A DNA stretch of 64,000 bases from Pseudomonas anatoliensis (GCF_017976235.1 NZ_JACVHC010000008.1:124001-188000); one strand, 5' to 3'; positions 31,834 to 42,032 are shown, counted from the stretch's first letter. Numbers and translations: made by a program. Notes: generated from the sequence alone by a model not told the origin.

Positions 31834-32019
31834 GGGAATCGACTTACCTCTGAAGGGCACGCGGACCCATCGAGGGATCCAATAAGCGCGCATTATGAAA
31901 TAAGCAGGGCCAACCTTACAAAGTCTTTACTCGTTTTTCTGCTGCGCGGGGAATATATCGCCCACTTTAGGCGGATATTTAGCAGAGGCGTCGGAAAAAC
32001 AGCTCGGGTGTAGGTGAAA

Positions 32020-32047
32020 GCTGACGCTGGCAATGGCCAACGTCAGC
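32020..32047 (-). terminator. Terminator-like hairpin after hemL
   Basis: GCTGACG and CGTCAGC, with further TGGC/GCCA pairing inside, give an 11-bp stem with one mismatch eleven bases past the hemL stop. The T-run that follows is weak. Confidence 0.5.
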
Positions 32048-32057
32048 GGTTCGGCGA

Positions 32058-33341
32058 TTATTTCAGTTTGGCGAAGGCGCGCTCGGCTGCATCCAGCGTC
32101 AACTTCAACTCGGCTTCGCCGTGGGCGATAGAGGTGAAACCGGCTTCGAATGCACTCGGCGCCAGGTACACGCCGCCTTCCAGCATCAGGTGGAAGAAGC
32201 GACCGAAGAGGGCAGCGTCGCTGGCCATCACGTCTTCAAAGGTGACGATGTCGTCGGCACCGCTGAAGTACAGGCCGAACATGCCGCCGGCCTGAGTGGT
32301 CACGAACGGAATACCTGCTGCATCGGCGCGTTGTTGCAGGCCGTCGAGCAGGCGAGTGGTGTAATCGGTCAGTTCGTCGTGGAAACCCGGACGGCTGATC
32401 AAGCGCAGAGTGGTCAAACCGGCAGCCATGGCCAGCGGGTTACCCGACAGTGTGCCGGCCTGGTAAACCGGGCCCAGCGGCGCGATGCGCTCCATGATTT
32501 CACGCTTGCCGCCGAAACAGCCGACCGGCATACCGCCACCGATGATCTTGCCGAAGGTGGTCAGGTCTGGCTTCACGCCGTAGTAAGCCTGTGCGCCACC
32601 GAGGGCCACGCGGAAACCGGTCATCACTTCGTCGAAAATCAACACCACGCCGTGTTTGTCACACAGCGAGCGCAGACCTTCGAGGAAGCCCGACGCTGGC
32701 GGCACGCAATTCATGTTGCCGGCCACTGGCTCAACGATAATGCACGCGACTTCCTGGCCGACTTCGCCAAGCATTTTTTCTACCGCGTCGATGTCGTTGA
32801 ACGGCAGGGTCAGCGTGTGTTTGGCGAACGCCGCCGGTACACCCGCCGAGCTCGGAACGCCTTGGGTCAGCGCGCCGGAACCGGCCTTGACCAGCAGGCT
32901 GTCGGAGTGACCGTGGTAGCAGCCTTCGAATTTGATGATGCTGTCGCGGCCGGTGAAACCACGGGCCAGACGGATCGCACTCATGGTCGCTTCGGTGCCG
33001 GAGCTGACCATTCGCACCATGTCCATCGACGGCACCAGCGAGCAGACCAGGTCGGCCATCTCGGTTTCCATTGCGGTCGGCGCGCCGTACGACAAGCCGT
33101 GTTGCAGTTGATTGCGCACCGCGTCCAGCACGTCCGGGTGGCTGTGGCCAAGAATCATCGGGCCCCACGAGCCAACGTAATCGACATAACGCTTGTCGTC
33201 TTCGTCAGTGACGTAGGCGCCTTCGGCGTGTTTGAAGAACAGCGGCGTGCCACCCACGCTCTTGAACGCGCGAACCGGCGAGTTCACGCCACCGGGAATG
33301 TGTTTCTGGGCATTGGCAAACAGGGTTTCGGAACGAGACAT
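32058..33341 (-). CDS. hemL: Glutamate-1-semialdehyde 2,1-aminomutase
   Basis: HemL makes 5-aminolevulinate in the C5 heme pathway with PLP. The 427-residue protein starts [26 protein letters not shown] and has [30 protein letters not shown] and [14 protein letters not shown] with the PLP Lys. It is the last gene of a thiD-thiE-hemL run with gaps of about 18 bases; the link between thiamine and heme genes is conserved in Pseudomonas. Confidence 0.97.
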   Translation of the reverse strand: MSRSETLFANAQKHIPGGVNSPVRAFKSVGGTPLFFKHAEGAYVTDEDDKRYVDYVGSWGPMILGHSHPDVLDAVRNQLQHGLSYGAPTAMETEMADLVCSLVPSMDMVRMVSSGTEATMSAIRLARGFTGRDSIIKFEGCYHGHSDSLLVKAGSGALTQGVPSSAGVPAAFAKHTLTLPFNDIDAVEKMLGEVGQEVACIIVEPVAGNMNCVPPASGFLEGLRSLCDKHGVVLIFDEVMTGFRVALGGAQAYYGVKPDLTTFGKIIGGGMPVGCFGGKREIMERIAPLGPVYQAGTLSGNPLAMAAGLTTLRLISRPGFHDELTDYTTRLLDGLQQRADAAGIPFVTTQAGGMFGLYFSGADDIVTFEDVMASDAALFGRFFHLMLEGGVYLAPSAFEAGFTSIAHGEAELKLTLDAAERAFAKLK

Positions 33342-33358
33342 GATCGGGCTCTCAAAAA

Positions 33359-33982
33359 TCAGGATTTGAACAATTCATTGAATGCGCGGGCGCGGCGGGT
33401 CACTTCGGCGGTGCTGTCGGCACCGAACAAACCGTGGACCACAGCAAGCAAGTCGACGCCGTGGGCCACCAGCGGCGCCGCGTTGTCGAGGGTGATGCCG
33501 CCAATCGCGCAGATCGGTAGATGCAGCGCACGTTTGGCATCGTCGAGCAGATCGAGGCTGCAAGTCGGCGCGCCGGGTTTGGTGTTGGAATTGAAGAAAC
33601 GACCGAAGGCGACGTAACTCGCACCTTCCTTGGCAGCCTGTTGGGCCAGTTCGATTTGCGCGTGGCAAGTCGAGCCGATGATCGCTTTCGAGCCGAGCAG
33701 GGCGCGGGTCGGTGACAGCGGGCCGTCGGTCTGGCCCAGATGCACACCGACGTTCAGGCGCGCGGCCAGTTCGGCGTCGTCGTTGATGATCAACTGCGTC
33801 TTGTAGCGTTCGCACAAATTGCGCAGCGCCTCGGCCTCGCGCAGACGGCGGGCCTCGTCGCTGCTCTTGTCGCGGTATTGCAGCAGGGTGACGCCGCCTT
33901 CCAGCGCCGCCTCCACATACGACAGGAACTTGCCGGCCAGCAACTGGCTGTCGGTAATGGCGTACAGGCCACGTAGTTTCAT
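33359..33982 (-). CDS. thiE: Thiamine-phosphate synthase
   Basis: ThiE joins HMP pyrophosphate and thiazole phosphate to thiamine phosphate. This 207-residue TIM barrel has [38 protein letters not shown] and [16 protein letters not shown], all typical of the active site. It lies between thiD and hemL. Confidence 0.95.
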   Translation of the reverse strand: MKLRGLYAITDSQLLAGKFLSYVEAALEGGVTLLQYRDKSSDEARRLREAEALRNLCERYKTQLIINDDAELAARLNVGVHLGQTDGPLSPTRALLGSKAIIGSTCHAQIELAQQAAKEGASYVAFGRFFNSNTKPGAPTCSLDLLDDAKRALHLPICAIGGITLDNAAPLVAHGVDLLAVVHGLFGADSTAEVTRRARAFNELFKS

Positions 33983-34000
33983 CAGGCAGACCTCACGACG

Positions 34001-34798
34001 TTACGAGCAGAAATCCAGCGGCAGGCGACGCGGGACGAACTGGCCTTTGCCCAGTTGTTCGGCATCGCGCAGGGTGCGCCAGGTGTAATCCAGTGCACTG
34101 CGCACGGCGCTGGCGAGGTTTTCACCTTGCGCCAGGCGACCGGCCAAGGCACTGGCGAGGGTGCAGCCAGAACCGTGATAACTGCCCGGCAAACGCTGGC
34201 AGTAAAAGGTTTCACGCAGGCCGTCGCGGCTGTACAGGCGATTGTGGATTTCAGTTTCGTCGCCGTGGCCACCGGTAATCAGCAGGTTCTTGACGAATGG
34301 CAGAAGTTTTTCAGCGCACTCGTCCGCGGTGCCTTCGGGCAGTTCGGCGAGGATGCGTGCTTCGGGAAGGTTGGGGGTGGCAATGATCGACAGTGGCAGC
34401 AGACGCTCGCGCATCGCATAGCCGACTTCGTCCTTGCCCAGACGTCCGCCGCCGCCGGCGCGCAGCACCGGGTCGCAGACCACCGGCAAGTGCGGGTGCG
34501 CGGACAGCAGTTCGACAACGGTGTCGACCATTTCCAGCGAACCGAGCATGCCCAGTTTGACCGCAGCGACTTCGGAGTCGTTGAGCACGGCATTGGCCTG
34601 GGCCAACACCCACTCACGGTCGAGGACGCGGAAGTCAGTGACGTTGACGGTGTCTTGCACGGTCAGGGCGGTGACGGCCGGAGCCGCATGGCAACCCTGC
34701 GCGAGCAGGGCTTCGATATCTGCCTGCAAGCCGGCGCCACCACTGGGGTCGTGGCCGGAGAGACAGAGGACAACGGGGCGGGAGCTGTAGATATTCAT
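34001..34798 (-). CDS. thiD: Hydroxymethylpyrimidine/phosphomethylpyrimidine kinase
   Basis: ThiD phosphorylates HMP twice for thiamine synthesis. The 265-residue ribokinase-fold protein has LCLSGHDPSGGAGLQADIEAL near the N-terminus, KLGMLGSLEMVDTV, VCDPVLRAGGGGRL, and the anion-hole region YHGSGCTLASALAGRLAQG. The ATG at 34798 (MNIYSSRPVVLCLSG) is preferred over a start seven codons earlier. No TPP riboswitch was seen upstream. Confidence 0.94.
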   Translation of the reverse strand: MNIYSSRPVVLCLSGHDPSGGAGLQADIEALLAQGCHAAPAVTALTVQDTVNVTDFRVLDREWVLAQANAVLNDSEVAAVKLGMLGSLEMVDTVVELLSAHPHLPVVCDPVLRAGGGGRLGKDEVGYAMRERLLPLSIIATPNLPEARILAELPEGTADECAEKLLPFVKNLLITGGHGDETEIHNRLYSRDGLRETFYCQRLPGSYHGSGCTLASALAGRLAQGENLASAVRSALDYTWRTLRDAEQLGKGQFVPRRLPLDFCS

Positions 34799-34849
34799 GG
34801 TGCGCGAGCTTACCACCAAAGCTGATTTTCGGGTGTGGCTGGTGTAGCA

Positions 34850-34947
34850 AGATCAAAAGATCGCAGCCTTGGGCAGCTCCTACAGGGAACGCATTCCAGT
34901 GTAGGGGCTGCCCAAGGCTCGGGCCGCGTTCGGACGATCTTTTGATC
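34850..34947. repeat. REP doublet (family A), copy 5, degenerate
   Basis: One arm reads GCAGCCTTGGGCAGCTCCTA and the other has compensating CCCAAGG, then an insertion (TCGGGCCGCGTTCGGAC) before GATCTTTTGATC. The compensated change keeps the hairpin. It lies in the 361-base gap between thiD and ladS. Confidence 0.85.
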
Positions 34948-34983
34948 TACCTGACCAACCCAACAGCTCTAGCGCGGTGCTTT

Positions 34984-35007
34984 GCTCTAGAACGCCCGTT
35001 CTAGAGC
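34984..35007. promoter_or_regulatory. 24-bp perfect palindrome, candidate operator
   Basis: GCTCTAGAACG and CGTTCTAGAGC flank a CC centre. The core GAAC-N4-GTTC resembles operators of some TetR-family fatty-acid regulators. A half copy (GCTCTAG) lies at 34966. It sits 153 bases before ladS and 186 bases before thiD. No regulator gene is adjacent. Confidence 0.55.
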
Positions 35008-35159
35008 CTTTGTAGGAAAAATTCCGATGGTGCTCAATGGCCATCAACGGCTATGCTAGTCTGGATCCAAACCAATAACAGGTAATACCGGTTTTACGTC
35101 TACTCAAAAGGAATGGGGGGGCTTCCTGACACAACCGGACGAGCCACGCTGGGGCTTCA

Positions 35160-37514
35160 ATGCGCTATCTGCTGATGTTGCTGTTCTGCTTGCCCCTCAT
35201 GGCGAGCGCTGTCGAGTTCGACGAATTCACCCAGAGCCTCCCTCTGGGCCGGTCACTGCAAGTGTTCGAAGACCCGAGCGGTCAGGCGAGCATTGCCGAT
35301 GTCCGTGCGCAGGCCGCTGCCGGCAATTTCATAGCTCACGACAAAGCCACGCTCAATGCCGGGTACTCCCGCTCGGCGTTCTGGCTGAAGATCGACCTGC
35401 ATTACCGCCCGAGCAATCCGGCCGCCCAGCGCACCTGGCTGCTGGAGTTGGCGTATCCGCCGCTCGACCATCTCGACCTGTATCTGCCCGACGCCCATGG
35501 CGACTTTCGCCTGATCAGGCAAACCGGCGATGCCTTGCCGTTCGCCAGTCGTGAGATCCGCCAGAACAACTATCTGTTCGACCTGACGTTCGCGCCCGAT
35601 CAACAGCAGACCGTGTACCTGCGACTCGCCAGCGAAGGTTCGATCCAGGCGCCGGTGACATTGTGGTCGAGCACTGCGTACCTCGAAGATCAGCCGGTGC
35701 GTCTGTACGTGCTGGGCATCATTTATGGCGTGCTGCTGGGGATGGTGGTCTACAACCTGTTCATTTACCTGAGCGTGCGAGACACCAGTTACCTCTATTA
35801 CATCTTCTATATTGCCTCGTTCGGTCTCTATCAACTGTCGGTGAATGGCGCGGCGGTCGAGTATTTCTGGCCGAACAATCCGTGGTGGGCCAACGCCGCC
35901 ACACCGTTCTTCATCGGTTGCGCGGGGCTGTTCGGCAGCCAGTTCGCCCGCAGCTTTTTGCAGACCAAGATGCACAGCCGCTGGCTCGACCGCTTGCTGA
36001 TCGCCTTGATCGCATTCGGTGCGCTGGTGGTCGGTCTGTCGTTGATGGCCAGTTACGCCTTGGCCTTGCGCCTGGCAACAACGTTGGCGCTGACCTTCAC
36101 CGTGGTGATTTTCGCCGCCGGGATTCTGGCCTGGTGCCGCGGCCTGCGGGTGGCGCGCTACTTCATCATCGCCTGGTCGGCATTCTTGCTCGGCGGCATC
36201 GTCAACACGCTGATGGTGCTCGGTTTGCTGCCGAACGTATTCCTGACCATGTACGCCAGCCAGATCGGCTCGGCCATCGAGGTGGCGCTTTTGTCGCTGG
36301 CGCTGGCCGACCGCATCAACGCGATGCGCGAGCAACAGGCGCAGACTCTGTTCGATGCCGGGCAGAAACTCGAAGTCCTCAACCAGCAACTCGCCCACAG
36401 CAACAAGCTCAAGGATGAATTCCTCGCAACCCTGACCCACGAACTGCGCACGCCGATGAACGGTGTTATCGGCTCGCTGGAACTGATGCAGACCGTCGAC
36501 CTGGACCCGGAACTTGAGCAATACCAGCAAACTGCCGCCAGTTCTGCCCGGGACATGATGCGCATGGTCAACGGCATCCTCACCCTCACCGAGTTGCAGG
36601 CCGGCAAGCTCAAGGCGACACCGGGCACTTTCAGCCTGCGCGGCGTGGTCGAGGCATTACGCCTGCAATTTGAAAGTAATGCGGCGAGCAAGTCGCTGGA
36701 CTTCAAGGTCGACGTGCTGCCGACCCTGCCGGATCGCCTGAACGGCGACAGCACGAAACTGGCGCAATGTCTGGAATGCTTGCTGGATAACGCGATCAAG
36801 TTCACCCGCGTGGGCGGTCTGGCGCTGCGCGTTACCGGCAAACCGTCGACGGACAATCGTATGGCACTGTCGTTTGCGGTGATCGACACCGGCATCGGCT
36901 TCACCGATCTGGGCGAGGCGACGATGTATCAGCGCTTCTTCCAGCTCGACGGCTCAATGACCCGTGAGTACGGCGGGCTGGGCGTCGGGCTGGCGATTTG
37001 CCGACAATTGGCGGAGTTGCTCGGCGGCAAGCTCACCCACCGTTCCGAGCCGGGAAGTGGCAGCCGCTTTCAACTGGACGTGGAGTTCGAACTGCCGGTG
37101 GTCGAACCTGCGCCAATAGCGACGCCTGCCCGCGATTGCATACGCGCACCACAGGACTGCACGGTGCTGCTGGTCGATAACAACAGCGTCAATCAACTGG
37201 TGATGCGCGGCATGCTGCTCAAGCTCGGTTTCCGCGTGCGCACCGCCGACAATGCTTCGGCAGCGCTCGATTACCTGCGGCGCGAAAGCTTCGACGCGGT
37301 GCTGATCGATTGCCAGTTGCCTGCTCATGACGGCGCGGCATTGTGCTGCCAGATCCACGCGTTGCCGGGTTGCGCGCATTTGCCGGTGTTCATGCTGGCG
37401 CTGAGTGCCGACCGCGAGATGTGCAGCCCTGGCGCGGTGATCGATTACCTGAACAAACCAGTGAAATTCGAAGATTTGCAGGCGGCGCTGGAGCGGCGCG
37501 TGCTCTGCTGTTGA
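35160..37514 (+). CDS. ladS: Hybrid sensor kinase LadS (7TMR-DISM)
   Basis: In P. aeruginosa LadS feeds the GacS/GacA-Rsm pathway and responds to calcium. This 784-residue protein has a signal peptide, a periplasmic DISMED2 domain (about 25-170), seven membrane segments (about 175-390), a HisKA domain with H427 in ATLTHELRTPMNG, an ATPase domain (DNAIKFT, DTGIGF, GGLGVGLAI) and a receiver (about 660-780) with D717 in LIDCQLPAHDG and Lys in NKPVKF. There is no Hpt domain, as in LadS, which hands phosphate to the GacS Hpt. The thiD-ladS neighbourhood matches P. aeruginosa. Confidence 0.9.
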   Translation: MRYLLMLLFCLPLMASAVEFDEFTQSLPLGRSLQVFEDPSGQASIADVRAQAAAGNFIAHDKATLNAGYSRSAFWLKIDLHYRPSNPAAQRTWLLELAYPPLDHLDLYLPDAHGDFRLIRQTGDALPFASREIRQNNYLFDLTFAPDQQQTVYLRLASEGSIQAPVTLWSSTAYLEDQPVRLYVLGIIYGVLLGMVVYNLFIYLSVRDTSYLYYIFYIASFGLYQLSVNGAAVEYFWPNNPWWANAATPFFIGCAGLFGSQFARSFLQTKMHSRWLDRLLIALIAFGALVVGLSLMASYALALRLATTLALTFTVVIFAAGILAWCRGLRVARYFIIAWSAFLLGGIVNTLMVLGLLPNVFLTMYASQIGSAIEVALLSLALADRINAMREQQAQTLFDAGQKLEVLNQQLAHSNKLKDEFLATLTHELRTPMNGVIGSLELMQTVDLDPELEQYQQTAASSARDMMRMVNGILTLTELQAGKLKATPGTFSLRGVVEALRLQFESNAASKSLDFKVDVLPTLPDRLNGDSTKLAQCLECLLDNAIKFTRVGGLALRVTGKPSTDNRMALSFAVIDTGIGFTDLGEATMYQRFFQLDGSMTREYGGLGVGLAICRQLAELLGGKLTHRSEPGSGSRFQLDVEFELPVVEPAPIATPARDCIRAPQDCTVLLVDNNSVNQLVMRGMLLKLGFRVRTADNASAALDYLRRESFDAVLIDCQLPAHDGAALCCQIHALPGCAHLPVFMLALSADREMCSPGAVIDYLNKPVKFEDLQAALERRVLCC

Positions 37515-37608
37515 TAGGGTAAAAGCGCCGCAAAAACGGCGGATATGACACTTTGTTCGGCGTGGGGGCGGTGCTTAACTGACCTTCTCGCTGAAGAAGG
37601 AACCCGTC

Positions 37609-39258
37609 ATGAACCTGCATCAGTTCGCCGAAACCCACGAAGTCACCAACCAGCCGCCGTCGCTGGACGGCAGCAACCTGTACCGCATTGATCTGCCGTT
37701 GCAGGAGTGGTCGCGCCGGTTTGGCGCCGGTTGGGCCGAATCGCGAATTGATGCCTACGGTGCTCTCGCGGGCGGGCCGCTGATGGAAGCCGGGTTCCTC
37801 GCCAATCAAAACAAACCGGTATTCGCGAGCCATGACCGCTACGGTCATCGCATCGATCTGGTTGAATTCCATCCCGCTTATCACGAGCTGATGCGCACGG
37901 CCATCGAGCATGGCCTGACGTCCTTGCCATGGGCGCACCCGCAGGACGGCGCTCACGTTGCCCGGGCCTCCATGAGTTACCTGCACAGCCAGGCCGAGGC
38001 CGGCAGTGGCTGCCCGTTGACCATGACGTTCGCCAGCGTTCCGGCCCTGCGTTTGCAGCCGAACCTGGCCGAGCAATGGCTGCCGAAAATCCTCGCCACC
38101 GAATACGATCCGCGCAATGTCGGCATGGCGCACAAGGCCGGGGTCACCATCGGCATGGCGATGACCGAGAAACAGGGCGGCACCGACGTGCGCGCCAATA
38201 CCACCAAAGCCTATCCGGTCGGTGCCAGCGGGCCGGGCGAGGCCTATGAACTGGTCGGGCACAAGTGGTTCTGCTCGGCGCCGATGTGCGATGCGTTTCT
38301 CACGCTGGCGCAGACCGACAAAGGCCTGACCTGTTTTCTGCTGCCGCGCCATCGTCCCGATGACACGCGCAATCAGTTCTACATCCAGCGCCTGAAAAAC
38401 AAACTCGGCAACCAGTCCAATGCCTCCAGCGAAGTGGAATTTCGCGGGGCGCTGGCGTGGATGGTCGGCGAAGAGGGGCGCGGCGTGCCGACCATCATCG
38501 AGATGGTGGCCATGACCCGTTTCGATTGCATGGTCGGCTCCAGCGCGCTGATGCGTCAGGCGCTGACCCAGGCCAGCCATCACTGCGCGCACCGCATGGT
38601 CGGCGGCAAACTGCTCAGCGAACAGCCGTTGATGCAGAACGTGCTGGCCGATCTGGCGCTGGAAAGCGAAGCCGCGCTGGCCCTGAGCCTGCGCATGGGC
38701 AAAGCGCTCGATCATCTGGATGATCGCCACGAAGCGCAATTCGCCCGGTTGGTGACGGCGGTGGGCAAATACTGGATCTGCAAACGTGCGCCGGCCATGA
38801 TCAACGAAGCCGCCGAATGCATGGGCGGTGCGGGTTATGTCGAAGACAGCATCCTGCCACGGCTGTATCGCGAGGCGCCGGTCAACTCGACGTGGGAAGG
38901 TTCGGGCAACGTGCAGTGCCTCGACGTGTTGCGTGCCTTGTCGAAAGAGCCGGGCGTGCTGGATGTGTTGTTCAGCGAACTCGGTGACGGCCATGGCGAT
39001 AAACGTCTGGCCGCGCATATTCAGCAGTTGCAGGCGCAGTTCAAGGACACGAGTGACATTCAATACCGGGCGCGGCAGTTGACTGAGGATATTGCGCTGG
39101 GGCTTCAGGCCAAACTGTTGCTGGAGGCGGGGAATTCGACGGTCAGTGATGCATTTATTGCCAGTCGTCTGAGTGGTGGCGGGCGAGTCTACGGCGCGCT
39201 GCCGCGTGGGCTGGACGTCGAAGCCATCGTCGCCCGCTCGACCCCCCGGATTTTCTAA
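37609..39258 (+). CDS. AidB-like acyl-CoA dehydrogenase
   Basis: This 549-residue flavoprotein resembles AidB of the adaptive response: TMTFASVPAL, GMAMTEKQGGTDVRANTTKA, LVGHKWFCSAPMCDAFL, FIQRLKNKLGNQSNASSEVEF-like block and ECMGGAGYVEDSILPRLYREAPVNSTWEGSGNVQCLDVLRAL. AidB protects DNA during alkylation stress by an unclear mechanism. Members here may be true dehydrogenases. GAAGGAA precedes the ATG. The gene follows ladS; the glycosylase at 3892 is the other alkylation-repair gene in the window. Confidence 0.88.
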   Translation: MNLHQFAETHEVTNQPPSLDGSNLYRIDLPLQEWSRRFGAGWAESRIDAYGALAGGPLMEAGFLANQNKPVFASHDRYGHRIDLVEFHPAYHELMRTAIEHGLTSLPWAHPQDGAHVARASMSYLHSQAEAGSGCPLTMTFASVPALRLQPNLAEQWLPKILATEYDPRNVGMAHKAGVTIGMAMTEKQGGTDVRANTTKAYPVGASGPGEAYELVGHKWFCSAPMCDAFLTLAQTDKGLTCFLLPRHRPDDTRNQFYIQRLKNKLGNQSNASSEVEFRGALAWMVGEEGRGVPTIIEMVAMTRFDCMVGSSALMRQALTQASHHCAHRMVGGKLLSEQPLMQNVLADLALESEAALALSLRMGKALDHLDDRHEAQFARLVTAVGKYWICKRAPAMINEAAECMGGAGYVEDSILPRLYREAPVNSTWEGSGNVQCLDVLRALSKEPGVLDVLFSELGDGHGDKRLAAHIQQLQAQFKDTSDIQYRARQLTEDIALGLQAKLLLEAGNSTVSDAFIASRLSGGGRVYGALPRGLDVEAIVARSTPRIF

Positions 39259-39270
39259 TTACATAAATCT

Positions 39271-39354
39271 CCTGTAGGAGCTGCCGAAGGCTGCGATCTT
39301 TTGATCTTTAGAGGCAAGATCAAAAGATCGCAGCCTTCGGCAGCTCCTACAGGG
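39271..39354. repeat. REP doublet (family A), copy 6
   Basis: Two inverted family A units joined by GATCTTTAGAGGCAAGATC lie between the AidB-like gene and amn. Confidence 0.9.
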
Positions 39355-39461
39355 GGCGTGGGAGTCGCACATATTGTGCGGTTGCCAACATGCCACTGTT
39401 CCCGTCGCGCCACGATGCAGGCAAGATGAAGCTCTGCAAGTCAGAACACAGGAAGCTGATC

Positions 39462-40925
39462 GTGACCGAAGCGTTTATTGTCGTTCAAACCGCCGAACAA
39501 GCCGTGGATCGTCTGGCCGAGCTGCATGAGCGGGCCACCTCTGCGCTGAATTCGGCGCTCAAGCGGTACCTCAAGGATCGCGTCGAGCCCGACGCCGAGC
39601 AGCGTGCCCAGTTTCGTTATCCCGAACTGCGTCTGACCTATCACTGCCAGGGCGAGGTCCCGCAGACCACCCGCGCCTACGCCAAGGTGCAACTGCCGGG
39701 CACCTACAGCGTCACCGTCACCCACCCGGCGGCCTTTCGCAAATACCTGCTCGAACAACTTGTGCCGTTGATGCACGACTTCACCGTGACCGTGGAAGTC
39801 GGCGTCAGCCAGCAAAACATTCCGTATCCGTACGTGGTCGAGCAGGGCGACGAACTGGCCGGTTCCGGCGTGACGGCTGCGGTGCTGGCGCGTGTGTTCC
39901 CAAGTACCGATTTGTCTGCCGCCACCGATGGCATCGCCGACGGCCTCTACGATTGGGAAAACACCGATCCGCTGCCATTGGCGCTGTTTGATGCGGCGCG
40001 TGTGGATTTCTCGCTGCGCCGTCTGGTGCATTACACCGGCAGCGACTGGCGTCATGTGCAGCCGTGGATCCTGCTGACCAACTATCACCGTTACGTCGAC
40101 CAGTTCATCGTTCATGGTCTGGAGCAATTGCGCAGCGATCCGCGTTTCGTGCGCATGGTGCTCCCGGGCAACGTGATTATCGAAAAGAGCATGGATCACG
40201 GCGAAGCCTCGGCAATTGCTGCCGGTGTGGTCTGGCACCGCTACCAGATGCCGGCCTATCACCTGATCGCCAGCGATGGCCACGGCGTGACCCTGGTCAA
40301 TATTGGTGTCGGCCCGTCCAATGCCAAGAACATCACTGACCATTTGGCGGTGCTGCGTCCGCATTGCTGGCTGATGATCGGTCACTGCGGCGGCCTGCGT
40401 CAGTCGCAGACCATCGGCGATTACGTGCTGGCCCACGCTTATATGCGTCGCGACGGTATTCTCGATCGCGTGGTGCCGCCGAACATCCCGATCCCTGCCC
40501 TGGCCGAAGTGCAAATGGCGCTGCAACAAGCGGCAGCCAATGTCACGGGCGAGAAGGGCGATGATCTGAAGAAACGCCTGCGCACCGGTACCGTATTGAC
40601 TTACGACGACCGTAACTGGGAGCTGCGTTGGGCTCAGGAGCGACCGTTGATCAACCTGTCCCGCGCGGTGGCAGTGGACATGGAAAGCGGCACGATTGCT
40701 GCGCAGGGTTATCGCTTGCGAGTGCCTTACGGCACGTTGCTGTGCGTTTCGGACAAACCGCTGCACAGTGAAATCAAGCTGCCGGGTTCGGCCAACGCCT
40801 TCTACGAACGCGCGGTCAGCCAGCACTTGAAGATCGGCATCGAAGCGGTCGATCTGCTGCGCACCGAACTCAATTCGCTGCACTCGCGCAAACTGCGCAG
40901 CTTCGACGAACCGCCATTCCGCTGA
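39462..40925 (+). CDS. amn: AMP nucleosidase
   Basis: Amn hydrolyses AMP to adenine and ribose 5-phosphate. The protein has an N-terminal regulatory domain (about 10-170) and a C-terminal phosphorylase-fold domain with SNAKNITDHLAVLRPHCWLMIGHCGGLR and AVAVDMESGTIAAQGYRLRVPYGTLLCVSDKPLHSE. I choose GTG 39462 (MTEAFIVVQTAEQAVDRL), which has AGGAAG seven bases upstream and fits the family; the frame is open from 39390. This gives 487 residues. An 11-bp hairpin follows the gene. Confidence 0.95.
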   Translation: MTEAFIVVQTAEQAVDRLAELHERATSALNSALKRYLKDRVEPDAEQRAQFRYPELRLTYHCQGEVPQTTRAYAKVQLPGTYSVTVTHPAAFRKYLLEQLVPLMHDFTVTVEVGVSQQNIPYPYVVEQGDELAGSGVTAAVLARVFPSTDLSAATDGIADGLYDWENTDPLPLALFDAARVDFSLRRLVHYTGSDWRHVQPWILLTNYHRYVDQFIVHGLEQLRSDPRFVRMVLPGNVIIEKSMDHGEASAIAAGVVWHRYQMPAYHLIASDGHGVTLVNIGVGPSNAKNITDHLAVLRPHCWLMIGHCGGLRQSQTIGDYVLAHAYMRRDGILDRVVPPNIPIPALAEVQMALQQAAANVTGEKGDDLKKRLRTGTVLTYDDRNWELRWAQERPLINLSRAVAVDMESGTIAAQGYRLRVPYGTLLCVSDKPLHSEIKLPGSANAFYERAVSQHLKIGIEAVDLLRTELNSLHSRKLRSFDEPPFR

Positions 40926-40941
40926 TTTGTTGATGGTCATT

Positions 40942-40980
40942 TAACGGTCAGGCTACTAGCATTGGCAGCCCTGACCGTTA
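40942..40980 (+). terminator. Terminator-like hairpin after amn
   Basis: TAACGGTCAGG and CCTGACCGTTA form a perfect 11-bp stem with a 17-base loop between amn and rluE. The T-run behind it is short (TTCTTTTC). Confidence 0.55.
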
Positions 40981-40995
40981 GATGTTCTTTTCGCT

Positions 40996-41631
40996 ATGTC
41001 CCGTCCCCCGCGTCCACCTTCCCGCCGCCCCGGCGTGAAGCCTCCGTCTTCTGCTCCTCGCCGTGTCGCCAAGGCGCCGCCGGCCGAGCCGAAGCTGATC
41101 CTGTTCAACAAACCGTTCGATGTGCTGACGCAATTCAGCGACGGTGAAGGGCGGGCGACGCTCAAGGATTACATCGACGTGCCGGGCATCTACCCGGCCG
41201 GGCGTCTGGACCGTGACAGCGAAGGTTTGCTGCTGCTGACCAACGACGGCCAGTTACAGGCGCGGATCGCAGACCCGAAACACAAACTGGCGAAAACCTA
41301 TTGGGTGCAGGTCGAAGGCGAGCCAACGGACGAGCAGTTGCAGCGTCTGCGTGATGGCGTCGAGTTGAATGACGGCATGACCTTGCCCGCCGAGGCGCGG
41401 CAATTGGACGAGCCTGAGCTGTGGCCACGCAACCCGCCCGTGCGCTTTCGCAAAAGCGTGCCGACGAGTTGGCTGGAATTGGTGATTCGCGAGGGGCGCA
41501 ACCGTCAGGTACGGCGCATGACTGCAGCGGTCGGGCTGCCGACGCTGCGGTTGGTGCGGGTCAGGATTGGTGACTGGACGATCGACGGTCTCGATCAGGG
41601 CCAGTGGACGGAGGTGCCGACGCGCTTATAA
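40996..41631 (+). CDS. rluE: 23S rRNA pseudouridine-2457 synthase
   Basis: RluE makes pseudouridine 2457 in 23S rRNA. After a basic, Pro-rich N-terminus (1-32) comes the RsuA-type catalytic domain: [33 protein letters not shown] with the catalytic Asp, KTYWVQVEG, and [31 protein letters not shown]. The N-terminal S4 domain of RsuA is missing, as in RluE. The end overlaps the convergent DUF2788 gene by six bases. Confidence 0.92.
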   Translation: MSRPPRPPSRRPGVKPPSSAPRRVAKAPPAEPKLILFNKPFDVLTQFSDGEGRATLKDYIDVPGIYPAGRLDRDSEGLLLLTNDGQLQARIADPKHKLAKTYWVQVEGEPTDEQLQRLRDGVELNDGMTLPAEARQLDEPELWPRNPPVRFRKSVPTSWLELVIREGRNRQVRRMTAAVGLPTLRLVRVRIGDWTIDGLDQGQWTEVPTRL

Positions 41632-41835
41632 AGCGCCGGATTCGATCAGGCCGATCACCACACTCTTGATGATGAACGCGGCCACACCCAGGCCCAGTAC
41701 GAAGAACAGAATGAGCGAGCCGAAGCGACCGGCCTTGGACTTCTTCGCCAGATCCCAGACGATGAAACCCATGAAAATGATCAGGATGCTGACCAGACCG
41801 GTCATCATCCACTCTTCGAGTAGTGCAGGATCCAT
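41626..41835 (-). CDS. DUF2788 small membrane protein
   Basis: This 69-residue protein has two membrane segments (about 11-30 and 40-62) separated by a basic turn ([12 protein letters not shown]). It matches the DUF2788 family by eye. No function is known. Its 3' end overlaps rluE. Confidence 0.82.
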   Translation of the reverse strand: MDPALLEEWMMTGLVSILIIFMGFIVWDLAKKSKAGRFGSLILFFVLGLGVAAFIIKSVVIGLIESGAL

Positions 41836-41946
41836 CGGACATCTCCGGCGCGGGGCGGGGCTAAAGGGCGGCGGCGATTATACGCCATGGGCGATTGGTG
41901 AAGTATTGACCTGCGTCTGTGTGCCACACCTCTTCAACCACCGCTC

Positions 41947-42027
41947 CCCCTGTAGGAGCTGCCGAAGGCTGCGATCTTTTAAAAACAGAATCAAAAGATC
42001 GCAGCCTTCGGCAGCTCCTACAGGGGG
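41947..42027. repeat. REP doublet (family A), copy 7
   Basis: Inverted CTGCCGAAGGCTGCGATCTT units with a spacer of about 11 bases lie between the DUF2788 and Lrp-type genes, ending at the Lrp-type stop. Confidence 0.9.
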
Positions 42028-42032
42028 AGGTT

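Noticed and set aside
34799-35159. TPP riboswitch before thiD
   Set aside because: The CTGAGA and ACCTGA...GGATAATGCC-type motifs are not present; the gap holds a REP doublet and a palindrome.
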